Shown: positions 19,001 to 27,078 of the stretch, piece by piece
Layout: each line of letters starts with the position of its first letter
Position numbering within the stretch: position 1 is the stretch's first letter
NCBI GenBank assembly: GCA_020161535.1
Contig: JAIUNW010000009.1
Span: 155,851 to 219,850, forward strand
Length of the DNA stretch: 64,000 nt
Direction: 5' to 3'
Origin: Bacteroidota bacterium
GTDB taxonomy: Bacteria; Bacteroidota; Bacteroidia; Chitinophagales; Chitinophagaceae
Translations under genes and position numbers: made by a program
The notes under the pieces: generated by a model
What the model was told of the DNA's origin: nothing
Database searches by the model: none
What the model saw: only the letters and a program-made list of their open reading frames with translations

Positions 19001-19621
19001 CATGCGGTAATTGTCAACATTGATCTGGAATTCACGCTCAGGTGCACCTACTATATCGATGCGGTTGATTGCCGGAATTTCTTCCAGTTTATCTTTCACA
19101 TCATCGGCGAATTTTTTCAACCGCATCATGTCGTAGTCACCACTCAGGTTCACATACATGATGGGCATATCACTCAGGTTCACTTCCAGGGCCGTTGGCT
19201 CTTGCGTCAGATCGGTGGGCAGGTCTTGTTTGGCCTTGTCGATCGCATCTTTCACTTTGGCCAGGGCGATATCTGTTTTTACTTCCGTATCGAATTCTAC
19301 CACGATGGCAGAATAATCCTGTTGTGAGGTACTGGTGAATTTATTGATCTTGGCACCGGTGATACCCTTGATTTGTTTTTCAATGGGGCGGGTCACCAGG
19401 TTTTCGATGTCTTTGGGTGAATTACCTACATAAATGGTTTGCACATAGATGGTAGGAATAACCACATCAGGAAATTTCGCTTTGGGAAGAGTAACGAACT
19501 GGTACACGCCCATAGCGGTCACGATCAACATGATCAGGTAAATCGCGACCTTGTTATTGATACTCCAGGAAGTAGGTTTGAATTCCTTGAACTTCCCGGT
19601 TAATTTTTCTAAAGCACTCAT
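16013..19621 (-). CDS. RND family efflux transporter permease
   Basis: This 1202-residue inner-membrane pump is the proton-driven component of a tripartite export system. TM1 lies near residues 25-45. The periplasmic porter domains follow, and the TM4 relay motif IIVDDAIVVIENTHR has both conserved aspartates, so proton coupling should be intact. The second half repeats the fold, with GIVVKNGILVIEF in TM10. It is longer than E. coli AcrB by about 150 residues, partly through an extra hydrophobic stretch around 520-600. Export of drugs, metals or lipids cannot be distinguished. It is the last gene of a tetR-tolC-MFP-RND operon, 23 nt after the adaptor gene. Confidence 0.96.
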   Translation of the reverse strand: MSALEKLTGKFKEFKPTSWSINNKVAIYLIMLIVTAMGVYQFVTLPKAKFPDVVIPTIYVQTIYVGNSPKDIENLVTRPIEKQIKGITGAKINKFTSTSQQDYSAIVVEFDTEVKTDIALAKVKDAIDKAKQDLPTDLTQEPTALEVNLSDMPIMYVNLSGDYDMMRLKKFADDVKDKLEEIPAINRIDIVGAPEREFQINVDNYRMQNSGVTFDDIANTVARENMDISGGLLDVGDMKRNLQLKGQFHTKYDLEKLIVRNSTGASIYLKDIAVIKDTTKDAESYARLDGKNVVTLNVIKRAGENLIATSEEVQRVMNEERGQSYPTNLKAVITGDSSIATRASFNELVNSIIIGFILVLIVLMFFMGVTNAFFVALSVPLSMFVAFVMLPFAELIIGTSVTLNFMVLFALLFGLGIIVDDAIVVIENTHRIFTEGAGRLQIERATKMAAGEVFIPVLAGTLTTLAPFFPLLFWPGIIGRFMVYLPAMLIFTLAASLVVAFIMNPVFAVDFMNHPEGQKEPKSAIFRKPVFWVTLAVGLLLDLVGVPFLGNLLIFFLLLVLLNKYVLDDAIHYFQNHALPWIMNHYESLLRWALDGWRPVWMLVGTILLLIVSTVVFFASVASGRVGLAFFPKGDPNQIFVYLKLPVGTRVEYTDSVTRVLEQRVDKVLGIDYAKNINNPIVESVITNIAIGASDPNAGDRSTRSELGRIQVSFVEFEKRHGKDTKPYLDEIRKAMKGIPGAEISVDQESGGPPTDPPVNIEVSSENFDALVSTSVNLKNYLDSIQVPGVEELKMDVDLSNPEITLTVDRERALQQGVSSAQVGQAIRTALFGREVSKIKEGKEEYKIQLRNNEFQRKDLSTLLNMRIVFRDMASGGAIKEIPIGALVKVEPTSTFGSVKRKNQKRTITIRSNVLTTQGYNATAVNQVITQHLESFKGKAEGVTIKQTGEGEQQAETGAFLGKALVIALSLILLTLVLQFNSISKSVIILTEVVFSVIGVFLGFSIFGMEASVLMTGLGVVGLAGIVVKNGILVIEFAEELRHRGLRSHEAIVQAGKTRIIPVLLTAVAAILGFIPIAVGFNINFVTLFSELNPHIFFGGDNVAFWKPLSWTIIFGLAFAFFMTLVIVPSMYLIAERLRRPMRRHFGGKWVSFLGIPPFTIIFGLMMIVTMIIQRVTVSRRRKRLAGRPDMKVNEAFIGSWF

Positions 19622-19644
19622 AGCATTTTTTTAGCCGATTAGCA

Positions 19645-20844
19645 TTAGGAGGTTGTCAATGCTTGTCCTTCGTACAGCGATTGATAGCCTTCGGTTACCA
19701 ATTGATCACCCACTTCGAGTCCGCTCATTACTTCTACAGTTTCGCCATAGATTTGTCCCACAGTGACTTCTCGTTTTTTGGCAACCAGTTTGTTGCCTTC
19801 TTTCACCGCCACAATAACGAATTTTCCTTTGTCGTCAGACTGCAGGGTGTTCAGCGGAATGGTCAATGCATTGTTTGCTGAATAGTCCTGGAGGCGAACA
19901 ATGGCGTTTTGGTTGGGGCGCAAATCTTTATCGTTCGGCAGTTTGCCTTCGATGGTAAACGAGCGACTTAAGTTGTCGATGACCTTGCTGGCCACACTCA
20001 CTTTGGTGTTGATCTCTTTGTTGTTGGCTTCGGGCAGAATCACTTTCATGCCGGTACCTACGTTGATTTTTTCGAGGTAATTTTCAGGCACCTGCACGGT
20101 TACTTTCAAGTTGCTGCTGTTCACGATGCGAATGCCCGTTGCTGCCATGGCGGCGGTTTGCGGGGAGAAGAACTCACCCACTTTTACGTTCACCCGGTCT
20201 ACCACGCCGCTGATTTCAGCATATACATTGGCCATGCCCACTTGTTCGCGTGCCAGTTTGATATTGGCTTCGGCAGCCGCCAGTTGGCTCTTCAGCGCTT
20301 CGGCATTGGTTTTGGCATTCAGCACCTGTACTTCGGTGCCAATGTTTTGCTTCCAGAGATTTTGCTGGCGATCGTAGATACTTTGCGCCTGGTCAAGTTG
20401 TGCTTTCAGACCGGTGATCTGTTGTTCGGCCGCGGCGAGACTCTGACGGGCAATGGCATCGTCGAGGCGAAGCAACAATTGTCCCTTCTGCACGCGATCA
20501 CCATTTTTTACAAGTACTGCTTTAACCTGGCCGCCGGCACCACGTGGCGACACATACACCACATTCATGGCATCCACCATACCCTGCAAATCGATCGAGT
20601 GATCGAATTTGCCTTTTTCGAGCGATACCAGTTTCACCAGTTTCGGCTTGGCCGGAATGGCATTGGGATCTTCTTTCAGGATTTCTTTTTCCAGTTTGGC
20701 GATATCAGTTATCAGTTTGGATTGCTGGTCTTTCAGTTTTTCCAACTGTGCTTTCTTCACAGCGATGGGATCTTTTTTATCACTGCAAGAGATTACCAGC
20801 AGTGAAAACAAAGCCATCGACAGCAATTTTATTTTCGTTTGCAT
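19645..20844 (-). CDS. RND efflux periplasmic adaptor (membrane fusion lipoprotein)
   Basis: This 399-residue adaptor links the inner-membrane pump to the outer-membrane channel. A lipoprotein signal ends at VISC (Cys20), followed by a short coiled coil. A lipoyl-like half-motif (GQLLLRLDDA) comes next, then the long alpha-hairpin (about 130-200, Gln/Ala/Lys-rich), the second lipoyl half, and beta-barrel and membrane-proximal domains ending in LEVGDQLVTEGYQSL. The gene sits between tolC and the permease with 18 and 23 nt gaps, so all three are one transcription unit. Confidence 0.95.
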   Translation of the reverse strand: MQTKIKLLSMALFSLLVISCSDKKDPIAVKKAQLEKLKDQQSKLITDIAKLEKEILKEDPNAIPAKPKLVKLVSLEKGKFDHSIDLQGMVDAMNVVYVSPRGAGGQVKAVLVKNGDRVQKGQLLLRLDDAIARQSLAAAEQQITGLKAQLDQAQSIYDRQQNLWKQNIGTEVQVLNAKTNAEALKSQLAAAEANIKLAREQVGMANVYAEISGVVDRVNVKVGEFFSPQTAAMAATGIRIVNSSNLKVTVQVPENYLEKINVGTGMKVILPEANNKEINTKVSVASKVIDNLSRSFTIEGKLPNDKDLRPNQNAIVRLQDYSANNALTIPLNTLQSDDKGKFVIVAVKEGNKLVAKKREVTVGQIYGETVEVMSGLEVGDQLVTEGYQSLYEGQALTTS

Positions 20845-20862
20845 ATAAGCTATTATTTATCG

Positions 20863-22260
20863 TTATTGGTCGTTGAGAATTTTACCGGTTGCTTTCAGGT
20901 AGTCGATACGGGCAATGGTGGCATCGTAGAGACTGGAGAAAAAATTGGTTTGTGCTGTGCGCATTTCGGTTTGCGCAGTATTTATCTCGGTATTTGAACC
21001 GAGGCCTTGTTCGTATTTCTTCTTGGTTTGTTCGTACACTTTTTCAGCGAGCGCCACATTTTCTTTTTGTGCATCTACTGCGATCACGGCATCGCGCATT
21101 CTTTGCCAGGCGGCTGCCACATCATTGTCGATCTGCAATTTGGTGTTCTCGATATCGAGATCAATTTTCTGCACATTGAAGCGGGCCTGTTTGATTTGGG
21201 CATCTCTGCGGAAACCATCAAAAATCGGCACCGACAATCGTATGCCTACGGCACCCTGCTGGAACCAGTCGCCGCCACTTTTAAAGAAATCGAAACTGTT
21301 GCGTTGTGCATTGGTAAAGTATTGGCCAAATCCGCTTAAAGAAGGGAGATAGCTGTACTTGTAACGTTTCACGTTGTATTCGTTAAGTCGTTTGCCAATT
21401 TGCAATAACTGGAATTCGCGGCGATCGTCGTATCGGAAAGCAGTATCCAGGATATCCTTCTTTAACATGTCGCCGGTAAGGACATCGGATTGCACAATGC
21501 TGTCGCGCATCGGTATACCCATCAGCATTTTCAGGCCGAGAAAACCGGTATTGATCTGCGTGCGCAATTTGATGCTGTCGGTGCGAAGGTTGGTTAAAGT
21601 AACATTCACTTTGTCAACATCCAATTGTTCAGCAAACCCATTCTTATATATCTCACGGGTATCGTGGTACAATTTCTCAAACCGTACAATGTTTTCATGG
21701 TAGAGATTGAGTTGTTGATGGGCGATCAACAACTGGTAATATACTTTGTACACATTCACGGCCACCGTTTCTTCTGTGATCTCGGCAGCTTTACGGGCAT
21801 AGTCCATCGAAGCTTCTCTTGCCTGGAGGCCCACGAATACCTGCCCGTCGAACAACACCTGGTTGAGCGTAGCACCTATTGTCGAGGTGTGCTGCACGCC
21901 AAACTTAATCGGAATATAAGTGCCGGGAGTGCCGCCAAAAAATTCTGCAGGTAAAAGCGAAACCGGTAGCTTGAGGTTATTGGTATAGTTCAGGCTTCCG
22001 TCTACCTGTGGCAAAGCACTGGCTGTTACTTCACGGTTCACCTGCTGTTGCAAGAGCACATCCTGCAAGGCTTTTTTAACCAGGATATTATTCTTTCGCG
22101 CAAAAGCAACTGCTTCTTTAGCGGTGAGTGCGTAGACGGCCGGTTGGCGGTCGGGCGTGGCATAGGCATTGCTTTGTGCCCGGGTGGTAGAGAATGCCAA
22201 AACGCACACGATAAACAGACTGGCCATTCGCCATCCGGGTATCGCCCAATGAATGTTCAT
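20863..22260 (-). CDS. TolC family outer membrane efflux protein
   Basis: This 465-residue protein has a signal peptide ending near TTRAQ, then the two Ala/Gln-rich helical repeats of TolC-type channels, with the typical ITEETVAVNVYKVYYQLL and NTEINTAQTEMRTAQTNF segments in the two halves. It forms the outer-membrane and periplasmic tunnel of the tripartite pump encoded with it. It starts 11 nt after the tetR-type gene and precedes the adaptor by 18 nt. Confidence 0.95.
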   Translation of the reverse strand: MNIHWAIPGWRMASLFIVCVLAFSTTRAQSNAYATPDRQPAVYALTAKEAVAFARKNNILVKKALQDVLLQQQVNREVTASALPQVDGSLNYTNNLKLPVSLLPAEFFGGTPGTYIPIKFGVQHTSTIGATLNQVLFDGQVFVGLQAREASMDYARKAAEITEETVAVNVYKVYYQLLIAHQQLNLYHENIVRFEKLYHDTREIYKNGFAEQLDVDKVNVTLTNLRTDSIKLRTQINTGFLGLKMLMGIPMRDSIVQSDVLTGDMLKKDILDTAFRYDDRREFQLLQIGKRLNEYNVKRYKYSYLPSLSGFGQYFTNAQRNSFDFFKSGGDWFQQGAVGIRLSVPIFDGFRRDAQIKQARFNVQKIDLDIENTKLQIDNDVAAAWQRMRDAVIAVDAQKENVALAEKVYEQTKKKYEQGLGSNTEINTAQTEMRTAQTNFFSSLYDATIARIDYLKATGKILNDQ

Positions 22261-22271
22261 ATTAGTCAGAT

Positions 22272-22892
22272 TTAGGTCTTTTGTCTTTGTTGTTGGTACT
22301 TTAAAATCAGTTCATAACCAGCAATCGTAACAATGCCGAAGAGAAAGTGCTCGAGTAGGATTCGCTCCATATCGGCCATCGACAGTTTGTGTTTGGTATA
22401 GAAGGCAGGCTCAAAACTGATGAGCATACTTTCTATCCGGTATTTGGCAATCACGTCTACATGTAGGTTGGGTCGGTACAGTCCTTCCTGGATGCCACGT
22501 CGAAGATTTTCCTGGATCATGCCCATTAAAAAATCATTCTTGTGTTTTTCCAACATCTGGAAGGCCAGGGGATGGTATTTTTTCAGGTCGAAAAGCACCG
22601 CCGGGTTCATAGCACTCAGGTGTTCATCAATCGCATCCATAGCCCGCATCAGTTCAGCAATGGCATCGCCGGCTTGTTGTTGGTCGCGCACGCAAATGGC
22701 CTGCGACTCCTCCATTTTTTGCTGCATCACGCCCATCACCAGCTCGTCTTTGTCGGCGAAATAGTGATAAATCGTTTTCTTGCTCACGCCGAGGGAACTG
22801 GCGATATCATCCATGCTTACGCTGCGGATGCCAAATTGCAGGAACAAATCCCGCGCTTTGATTAATATCCTATCCTTCTGATCTGGTTCCAT
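22272..22892 (-). CDS. TetR/AcrR family transcriptional regulator of the efflux operon
   Basis: This 206-residue protein has the TetR N-terminal helix-turn-helix (about residues 24-50: MDDIASSLGVSKKTIYHYF) and a variable all-helical ligand-binding C-terminal domain. It is the first gene of the efflux operon, 11 nt before tolC, so it is likely to repress its own operon and respond to a pump substrate. A perfect 12-bp inverted repeat lies 20-51 bp upstream of its start and is a strong operator candidate. The ligand is not predictable. Confidence 0.94.
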   Translation of the reverse strand: MEPDQKDRILIKARDLFLQFGIRSVSMDDIASSLGVSKKTIYHYFADKDELVMGVMQQKMEESQAICVRDQQQAGDAIAELMRAMDAIDEHLSAMNPAVLFDLKKYHPLAFQMLEKHKNDFLMGMIQENLRRGIQEGLYRPNLHVDVIAKYRIESMLISFEPAFYTKHKLSMADMERILLEHFLFGIVTIAGYELILKYQQQRQKT

Positions 22893-22911
22893 GATTTCGA
22901 AGGGCGAAACT

Positions 22912-22943
22912 ATGGAAACTTTTTACACAATAAAAGTTTCCAT
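22912..22943. promoter_or_regulatory. 12-bp perfect inverted repeat, candidate TetR operator
   Basis: ATGGAAACTTTT (22912-22923) and AAAAGTTTCCAT (22932-22943) are perfect reverse complements with an 8-nt spacer. The element ends 19 bp before the tetR-type ATG. A near-consensus minus-strand -7 box (TAGTTTCG, 22905-22912) abuts it, so a bound dimer would block initiation. No T-run of terminator type is placed to serve a neighbouring gene. Confidence 0.6.
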
Positions 22944-23060
22944 TAATGTTTTTTGACAAGCGGTAACTGGTCGGCTTTTTCGTTACCGCTGATTTAGGGT
23001 GTTTTCACGGGTGTAAAACACTGATTTTCAGCGCATTTTTTGAAACAATCGGCCTTCCCG

Positions 23061-23090
23061 TTGATTGCTCCGGTCAATGTTGTAGGTTTG
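23061..23090 (+). promoter_or_regulatory. Promoter of the DUF502 gene, placed for a leaderless transcript
   Basis: TTG at 23061-23063, a 19-nt gap and a perfect TAGGTTTG box (23083-23090). The box ends exactly 4 nt before the ATG at 23095, the same spacing as at comF. Confidence 0.55.
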
Positions 23091-23094
23091 ATAC

Positions 23095-23742
23095 ATGGAA
23101 ACCAAACCCATACAACCCGAAGGCTGGCGCTGGAAAAAAGTGTTTCAATATTTCCTACAAGGGGTATTGGTAATTGCACCGGTGGCCATCACCGCCTACC
23201 TGCTGTATTGGTTTATCAGCTCGATCGATAACCTGCTGCCCATTTTCCAGGTGAAAGACGAAACCGGGCGGATTATGACCCGCAACTACGGACTAGGATT
23301 TGTCATCATCATCATCACTTTTATTGTGGTGGGTTATTTGAGTTCGAATTTTATCACCAGTCGGCTTTTCAGCCTCTTCGACCGCTGGCTGGAACGCACG
23401 CCCGGTATCAAATTCATCTACTCTTCCATCAAAGATTTTTTTGAGGCCTTCGCCGGAAACAAAAGAAAATTCAACAAACCAGTGGCGGTTTCCCTGCTGC
23501 ACGAAGAAGTGTACCAAATCGGTTTCATTACCGATGAAGACGCCAGTGAATTTGGTTTTAAAGATTATATCACGGTTTATATTCCCTTCTCCTACTCTTT
23601 CGCCGGACAAACCTATCTCGTTCCCCGACAACGCGCCAAACTGCTGGATCATATCAAGGCAGCCGATGCGCTTAAATATGTGGTATCAGGCGGCATTGCC
23701 GAACCCGACCACGACGAAGAATCGGGGGAGAAGTCCACCTAA
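23095..23742 (+). CDS. DUF502 family membrane protein
   Basis: This 215-residue protein has two transmembrane helices (about 18-42 and 64-86) flanking a periplasmic loop, then a cytoplasmic beta-rich domain with the conserved TPGIKFIYSSIKDFFEAF stretch that marks DUF502. The family is widespread and uncharacterised. The zinc phospholipase C-like gene begins 12 nt downstream, so they are probably co-transcribed; nothing else explains the pairing. The start is fixed by the promoter box immediately upstream. Confidence 0.9.
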   Translation: METKPIQPEGWRWKKVFQYFLQGVLVIAPVAITAYLLYWFISSIDNLLPIFQVKDETGRIMTRNYGLGFVIIIITFIVVGYLSSNFITSRLFSLFDRWLERTPGIKFIYSSIKDFFEAFAGNKRKFNKPVAVSLLHEEVYQIGFITDEDASEFGFKDYITVYIPFSYSFAGQTYLVPRQRAKLLDHIKAADALKYVVSGGIAEPDHDEESGEKST

Positions 23743-23754
23743 GGACTGTTTAAT

Positions 23755-24717
23755 ATGTTTCGGTTATACATGACCGTTGTGTTACTCCTGGTAGCACAAC
23801 CGGTTTTCTGCTGGGGATTCTTCGGCCATCGCCGCATCAATGAGTATGCTATCTACTTACTGCCGCCCGAGATGCTGGTCTTCTACAAACCGCGCCTGGC
23901 CTTTATCAGAGACCATGCCGTTGACCCTGATAAACGACGCTATATTCTCGCTGCCGAGGCTCCGAGGCACTATATCGACCTCGATCATTATGGTGCATAT
24001 CCTTTTGACAGCCTGCCGCGCAATTGGGATTCGGCCGTGGCCCGCTATGGCGAAGACAGTCTGCAAGCGCATGGCATTGTGCCCTGGCGTATTCTGCAAA
24101 TGACCGGCGCGCTGACCAGGGCCTTCCGCAACCGCGATGGCAAAGCCATTCTGAAAACATCCACCGACCTTGGTCACTATATTGCCGATGCGCACGTGCC
24201 GCTGCACACCAGTTCCAACCACAATGGCCAAAAGACCGGCCAGCACGGCATCCATGGATTCTGGGAAAGCCGCCTGCCCGAACTGCTGGCCGATGCCGAA
24301 TGGGATTTTCTACTGGCGCGCGCCAGCTATATTCCCAATATGGAAGAACGGGTATGGCAAACGGTGTTGGAAAGTGCCGCCGCCGTTGATTCGGTATTGG
24401 CATTGGAACAGCAGTTGACAGCCAGTTTATCGCCCGATGCAAAATATGCTTTCGAGTGGCGTAACCAGCAAGTAGTGAAACAGTACTCGTCGGGTTTCTC
24501 GCGCAAATACAATTCGATTTTACGGGGGATGGTGGAGCGCCGGATGCAACAGGCCATGGTGATGGTTGCCAGTACCTGGAATACGGCCTGGGTCAACGCG
24601 GGACAACCAGACCTGCACAATCTCGACGCCCGATTGCCGGCCACCGATACCCTGCTGCTCGACAGCCTGCTGCTGCATCGTCGTAAAATCATCACAAAAG
24701 CTAAAACCTGCGATTAG
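23755..24717 (+). CDS. Zinc-dependent phospholipase C / S1-P1 nuclease-like exported protein
   Basis: This 320-residue protein has a signal peptide, and cleavage near VFC would leave Trp20 at or close to the new N-terminus, followed by His25. In this superfamily an N-terminal Trp and several His/Asp residues bind three zinc ions. Further candidate ligands are the HYIDLDH segment, the LGHYIADAHVPLHTSSNH segment with its HxxxD-like pattern, and GIHGFWES. The fold serves both phospholipases and nucleases, so the substrate is not fixed. The gene follows the DUF502 gene by 12 nt. Confidence 0.82.
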   Translation: MFRLYMTVVLLLVAQPVFCWGFFGHRRINEYAIYLLPPEMLVFYKPRLAFIRDHAVDPDKRRYILAAEAPRHYIDLDHYGAYPFDSLPRNWDSAVARYGEDSLQAHGIVPWRILQMTGALTRAFRNRDGKAILKTSTDLGHYIADAHVPLHTSSNHNGQKTGQHGIHGFWESRLPELLADAEWDFLLARASYIPNMEERVWQTVLESAAAVDSVLALEQQLTASLSPDAKYAFEWRNQQVVKQYSSGFSRKYNSILRGMVERRMQQAMVMVASTWNTAWVNAGQPDLHNLDARLPATDTLLLDSLLLHRRKIITKAKTCD

Positions 24718-24771
24718 GCGGGTGCTTTGCCTTTTTTTCAGGAACTTGCGGCAACCAAAAGTTGATACCTG

Positions 24772-25836
24772 ATGCACAATTTCAATTCTGGTCCGTCGAT
24801 CCTGCCCAAAGAGGTTTTTCAACAGGCCAGTGAAGCCGTTTTAAACTATAACAACAGCTCCCTGTCCATTCTCGAAATCGGTCACCGCACACCGATGTTC
24901 GAATCGATTCTGCACGAAGCACAATCATTGGTGAAGGAACTGATGGCACTCGACAACAACAAACAGGTATTGTTTTTACACGGTGGCGCTTCCACCCAGT
25001 TCTTTCAGATACCCATGAACCTGCTCGATGAAAAAGCCATGGCCGCTTATCTCGACTGCGGCACCTGGGGTACCAAGGCCATAAAAGAAGCCAAACTTTT
25101 TGGCAAGGTCGATGTGGTAGCAAGTTCGAAAGACCGGAACTATTCGTATATACCCAAGGACTACCAGGTTCCGGATAATGCTGTCTATTTTCACTATACC
25201 ACCAACAATACGATTGAAGGCACACAAATGCATGCGATTCCGGAAACCAATGTGCCCTTGGTAGCCGACATGAGCAGTGATATATTGAGTATGTCGCTCG
25301 ATTTCAATCGCTTTTCACTCATCTACGCCGGCGCGCAGAAAAATATTGGCGCCGCGGGTGTGAACATTGTTATTGTAGATGAAGCAATGCTGGGCAAAGT
25401 GAGCCGGCCACTGCCGTCGATGATGGACTACCGCGAACACATTAAAAACGGATCCATGCTCAATACCCCACCGGTATTTGCGGTATTTGTTTGCATGCTG
25501 ACCCTGCGCTGGTTGAAAGCAAAAGGCGGAATCGCCGGTATGGAAGGCATCAACCGAAAAAAAGCTGCATTGGTTTATGATACGCTCGACAGCCTGCCAC
25601 TATTCCAGGCACCTGTTGCCAAAGAAGATCGAAGCCTGATGAATGTGGTGTTCAGGATCGACGACCCGGTGCTGGAAAAAGAATTCCAGCAGATTTGTCG
25701 CGATAATAATATGTATGGCTTTACCGGTCACCGCTCAGTAGGCGGCTTCCGCCTCAGTTTATACAATGCGTTGCCATATGAAAGCGTCGTCGCTGTAACC
25801 GATTTGATGAAAGATTTTGCAAAAAAGAAAGGATAA
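24772..25836 (+). CDS. serC: Phosphoserine aminotransferase
   Basis: SerC converts 3-phosphohydroxypyruvate to phosphoserine with glutamate as amino donor. The 354-residue protein starts with the family signature NFNSGPSILP, contains LFLHGGASTQF, and carries the PLP-binding Lys190 in YAGAQKNIGAAG. HRSVGGFRLSLYNA near the C-terminus is also typical. Length is normal. The DUF1015 gene follows after only 3 nt, a conserved pairing in Bacteroidota. A serA partner is not in this window, although a D-2-hydroxyacid dehydrogenase lies at 42574. Confidence 0.96.
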   Translation: MHNFNSGPSILPKEVFQQASEAVLNYNNSSLSILEIGHRTPMFESILHEAQSLVKELMALDNNKQVLFLHGGASTQFFQIPMNLLDEKAMAAYLDCGTWGTKAIKEAKLFGKVDVVASSKDRNYSYIPKDYQVPDNAVYFHYTTNNTIEGTQMHAIPETNVPLVADMSSDILSMSLDFNRFSLIYAGAQKNIGAAGVNIVIVDEAMLGKVSRPLPSMMDYREHIKNGSMLNTPPVFAVFVCMLTLRWLKAKGGIAGMEGINRKKAALVYDTLDSLPLFQAPVAKEDRSLMNVVFRIDDPVLEKEFQQICRDNNMYGFTGHRSVGGFRLSLYNALPYESVVAVTDLMKDFAKKKG

Positions 25837-25839
25837 ATA

Positions 25840-27069
25840 ATGTCAGTCATTCAACCCTTCCGGGCCTTACGTCCAGCCCCCGGCAAAGCAGCCGCAGTAG
25901 CTTCTCCGCCCTACGATGTGCTCAATTCGGCCGAAGCAGCCGAGCAGGCAGCGGGCAATCCGCAGAGTTTTCTGCGCATTACCAAAGCAGAAATTGACCT
26001 GCCTGGTATTTCGGATATACATACCCGTGAGGTGTATGAAAAAGCAAAAGCAAACCTGTTGTCGTTTCGCGAAAAAGGCGACTTGCTGCGGGAAGAAAAA
26101 CCGGCTTATTATATTTATGAGTTGATCATGAATGGCCGGTCGCAGACGGGTTTGGTTGCGGTGTCGTCGATCGATGATTACGAAAACGACGTGATCAAGA
26201 AACACGAATTTACCCGGCCTGAGAAAGAGCAAGACCGGATCAATCATATCAAAACCACCGGCGCGCAAACAGGAAATGTTTTTCTCGCTTATCGCGATGT
26301 GCCGGCGATGAATGATTTGGTGCATACCGTGCAATCCAGAAAAGCACTTTATGATTTTGTGGCTGCCGATGGCATTCATCACCGCGTTTGGCTGGTCGAT
26401 AGTCAGCAAGAGATCGATAGCATCAGCCAAATTTTCAAAACAGCCGTACCGTTTACCTATATCGCCGATGGTCACCACCGCGCGGCATCGGCGGCCAAAG
26501 TGCGCCGCGCGCTGCCTGCCGGCTATCACAACAACGCCAATTATTTTCTTACGACGCTGTTTCCCGCCAGCCAGTTGCACATCATGGACTATAACCGCGT
26601 GGTGAAAGACTTGAATGGCTTGTCGGCCGAAGATTTTCTCCGCGCCTTGTACGAAGATTTTGATGTGGAAAGAATGCCTTCTTCATTTTCACCCACCGCT
26701 CCCCATGAATTTGGCATGTATCTCGGCCATCAATGGTATAAATTGATTACCAAAGAGGGTCGCTATACCCATGACCCCATCGGTGTACTGGACGTAACGA
26801 TATTGTCGAACCTGGTGTTGGATCGGATCTTGGGTATCGCCGACCAGCGCACCGACAAGCGAATTGATTTTGTGGGTGGCATCCGCGGACTGCATGAACT
26901 GGAAAAAAGAGTGAATAGTGGTGAAATGGCCGTTGCTTTCAGTTTGCACCCCGTGAGCATTGAACAATTGTTCGATATTGCAGACAGTGGTAATATTATG
27001 CCACCCAAGAGCACCTGGTTTGAACCCAAGTTGCGCGACGGGCTGCTCACTCACCTGATTTATGAATAA
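25840..27069 (+). CDS. DUF1015 family protein
   Basis: This 409-residue cytoplasmic protein matches DUF1015 over its full length. It begins with FRALRPAPGKAAAVASPPYDV, has an FTRPEKEQDRI segment in the middle and the conserved YIADGHHRAASA motif near residue 210. No function has been established for the family. The close spacing to serC (3 nt) and its usual pairing with serine-biosynthesis genes suggest a role near amino-acid metabolism, but that is inference. A TPR gene follows 9 nt later. Confidence 0.9.
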   Translation: MSVIQPFRALRPAPGKAAAVASPPYDVLNSAEAAEQAAGNPQSFLRITKAEIDLPGISDIHTREVYEKAKANLLSFREKGDLLREEKPAYYIYELIMNGRSQTGLVAVSSIDDYENDVIKKHEFTRPEKEQDRINHIKTTGAQTGNVFLAYRDVPAMNDLVHTVQSRKALYDFVAADGIHHRVWLVDSQQEIDSISQIFKTAVPFTYIADGHHRAASAAKVRRALPAGYHNNANYFLTTLFPASQLHIMDYNRVVKDLNGLSAEDFLRALYEDFDVERMPSSFSPTAPHEFGMYLGHQWYKLITKEGRYTHDPIGVLDVTILSNLVLDRILGIADQRTDKRIDFVGGIRGLHELEKRVNSGEMAVAFSLHPVSIEQLFDIADSGNIMPPKSTWFEPKLRDGLLTHLIYE

Positions 27070-27078
27070 ATACTCCGT

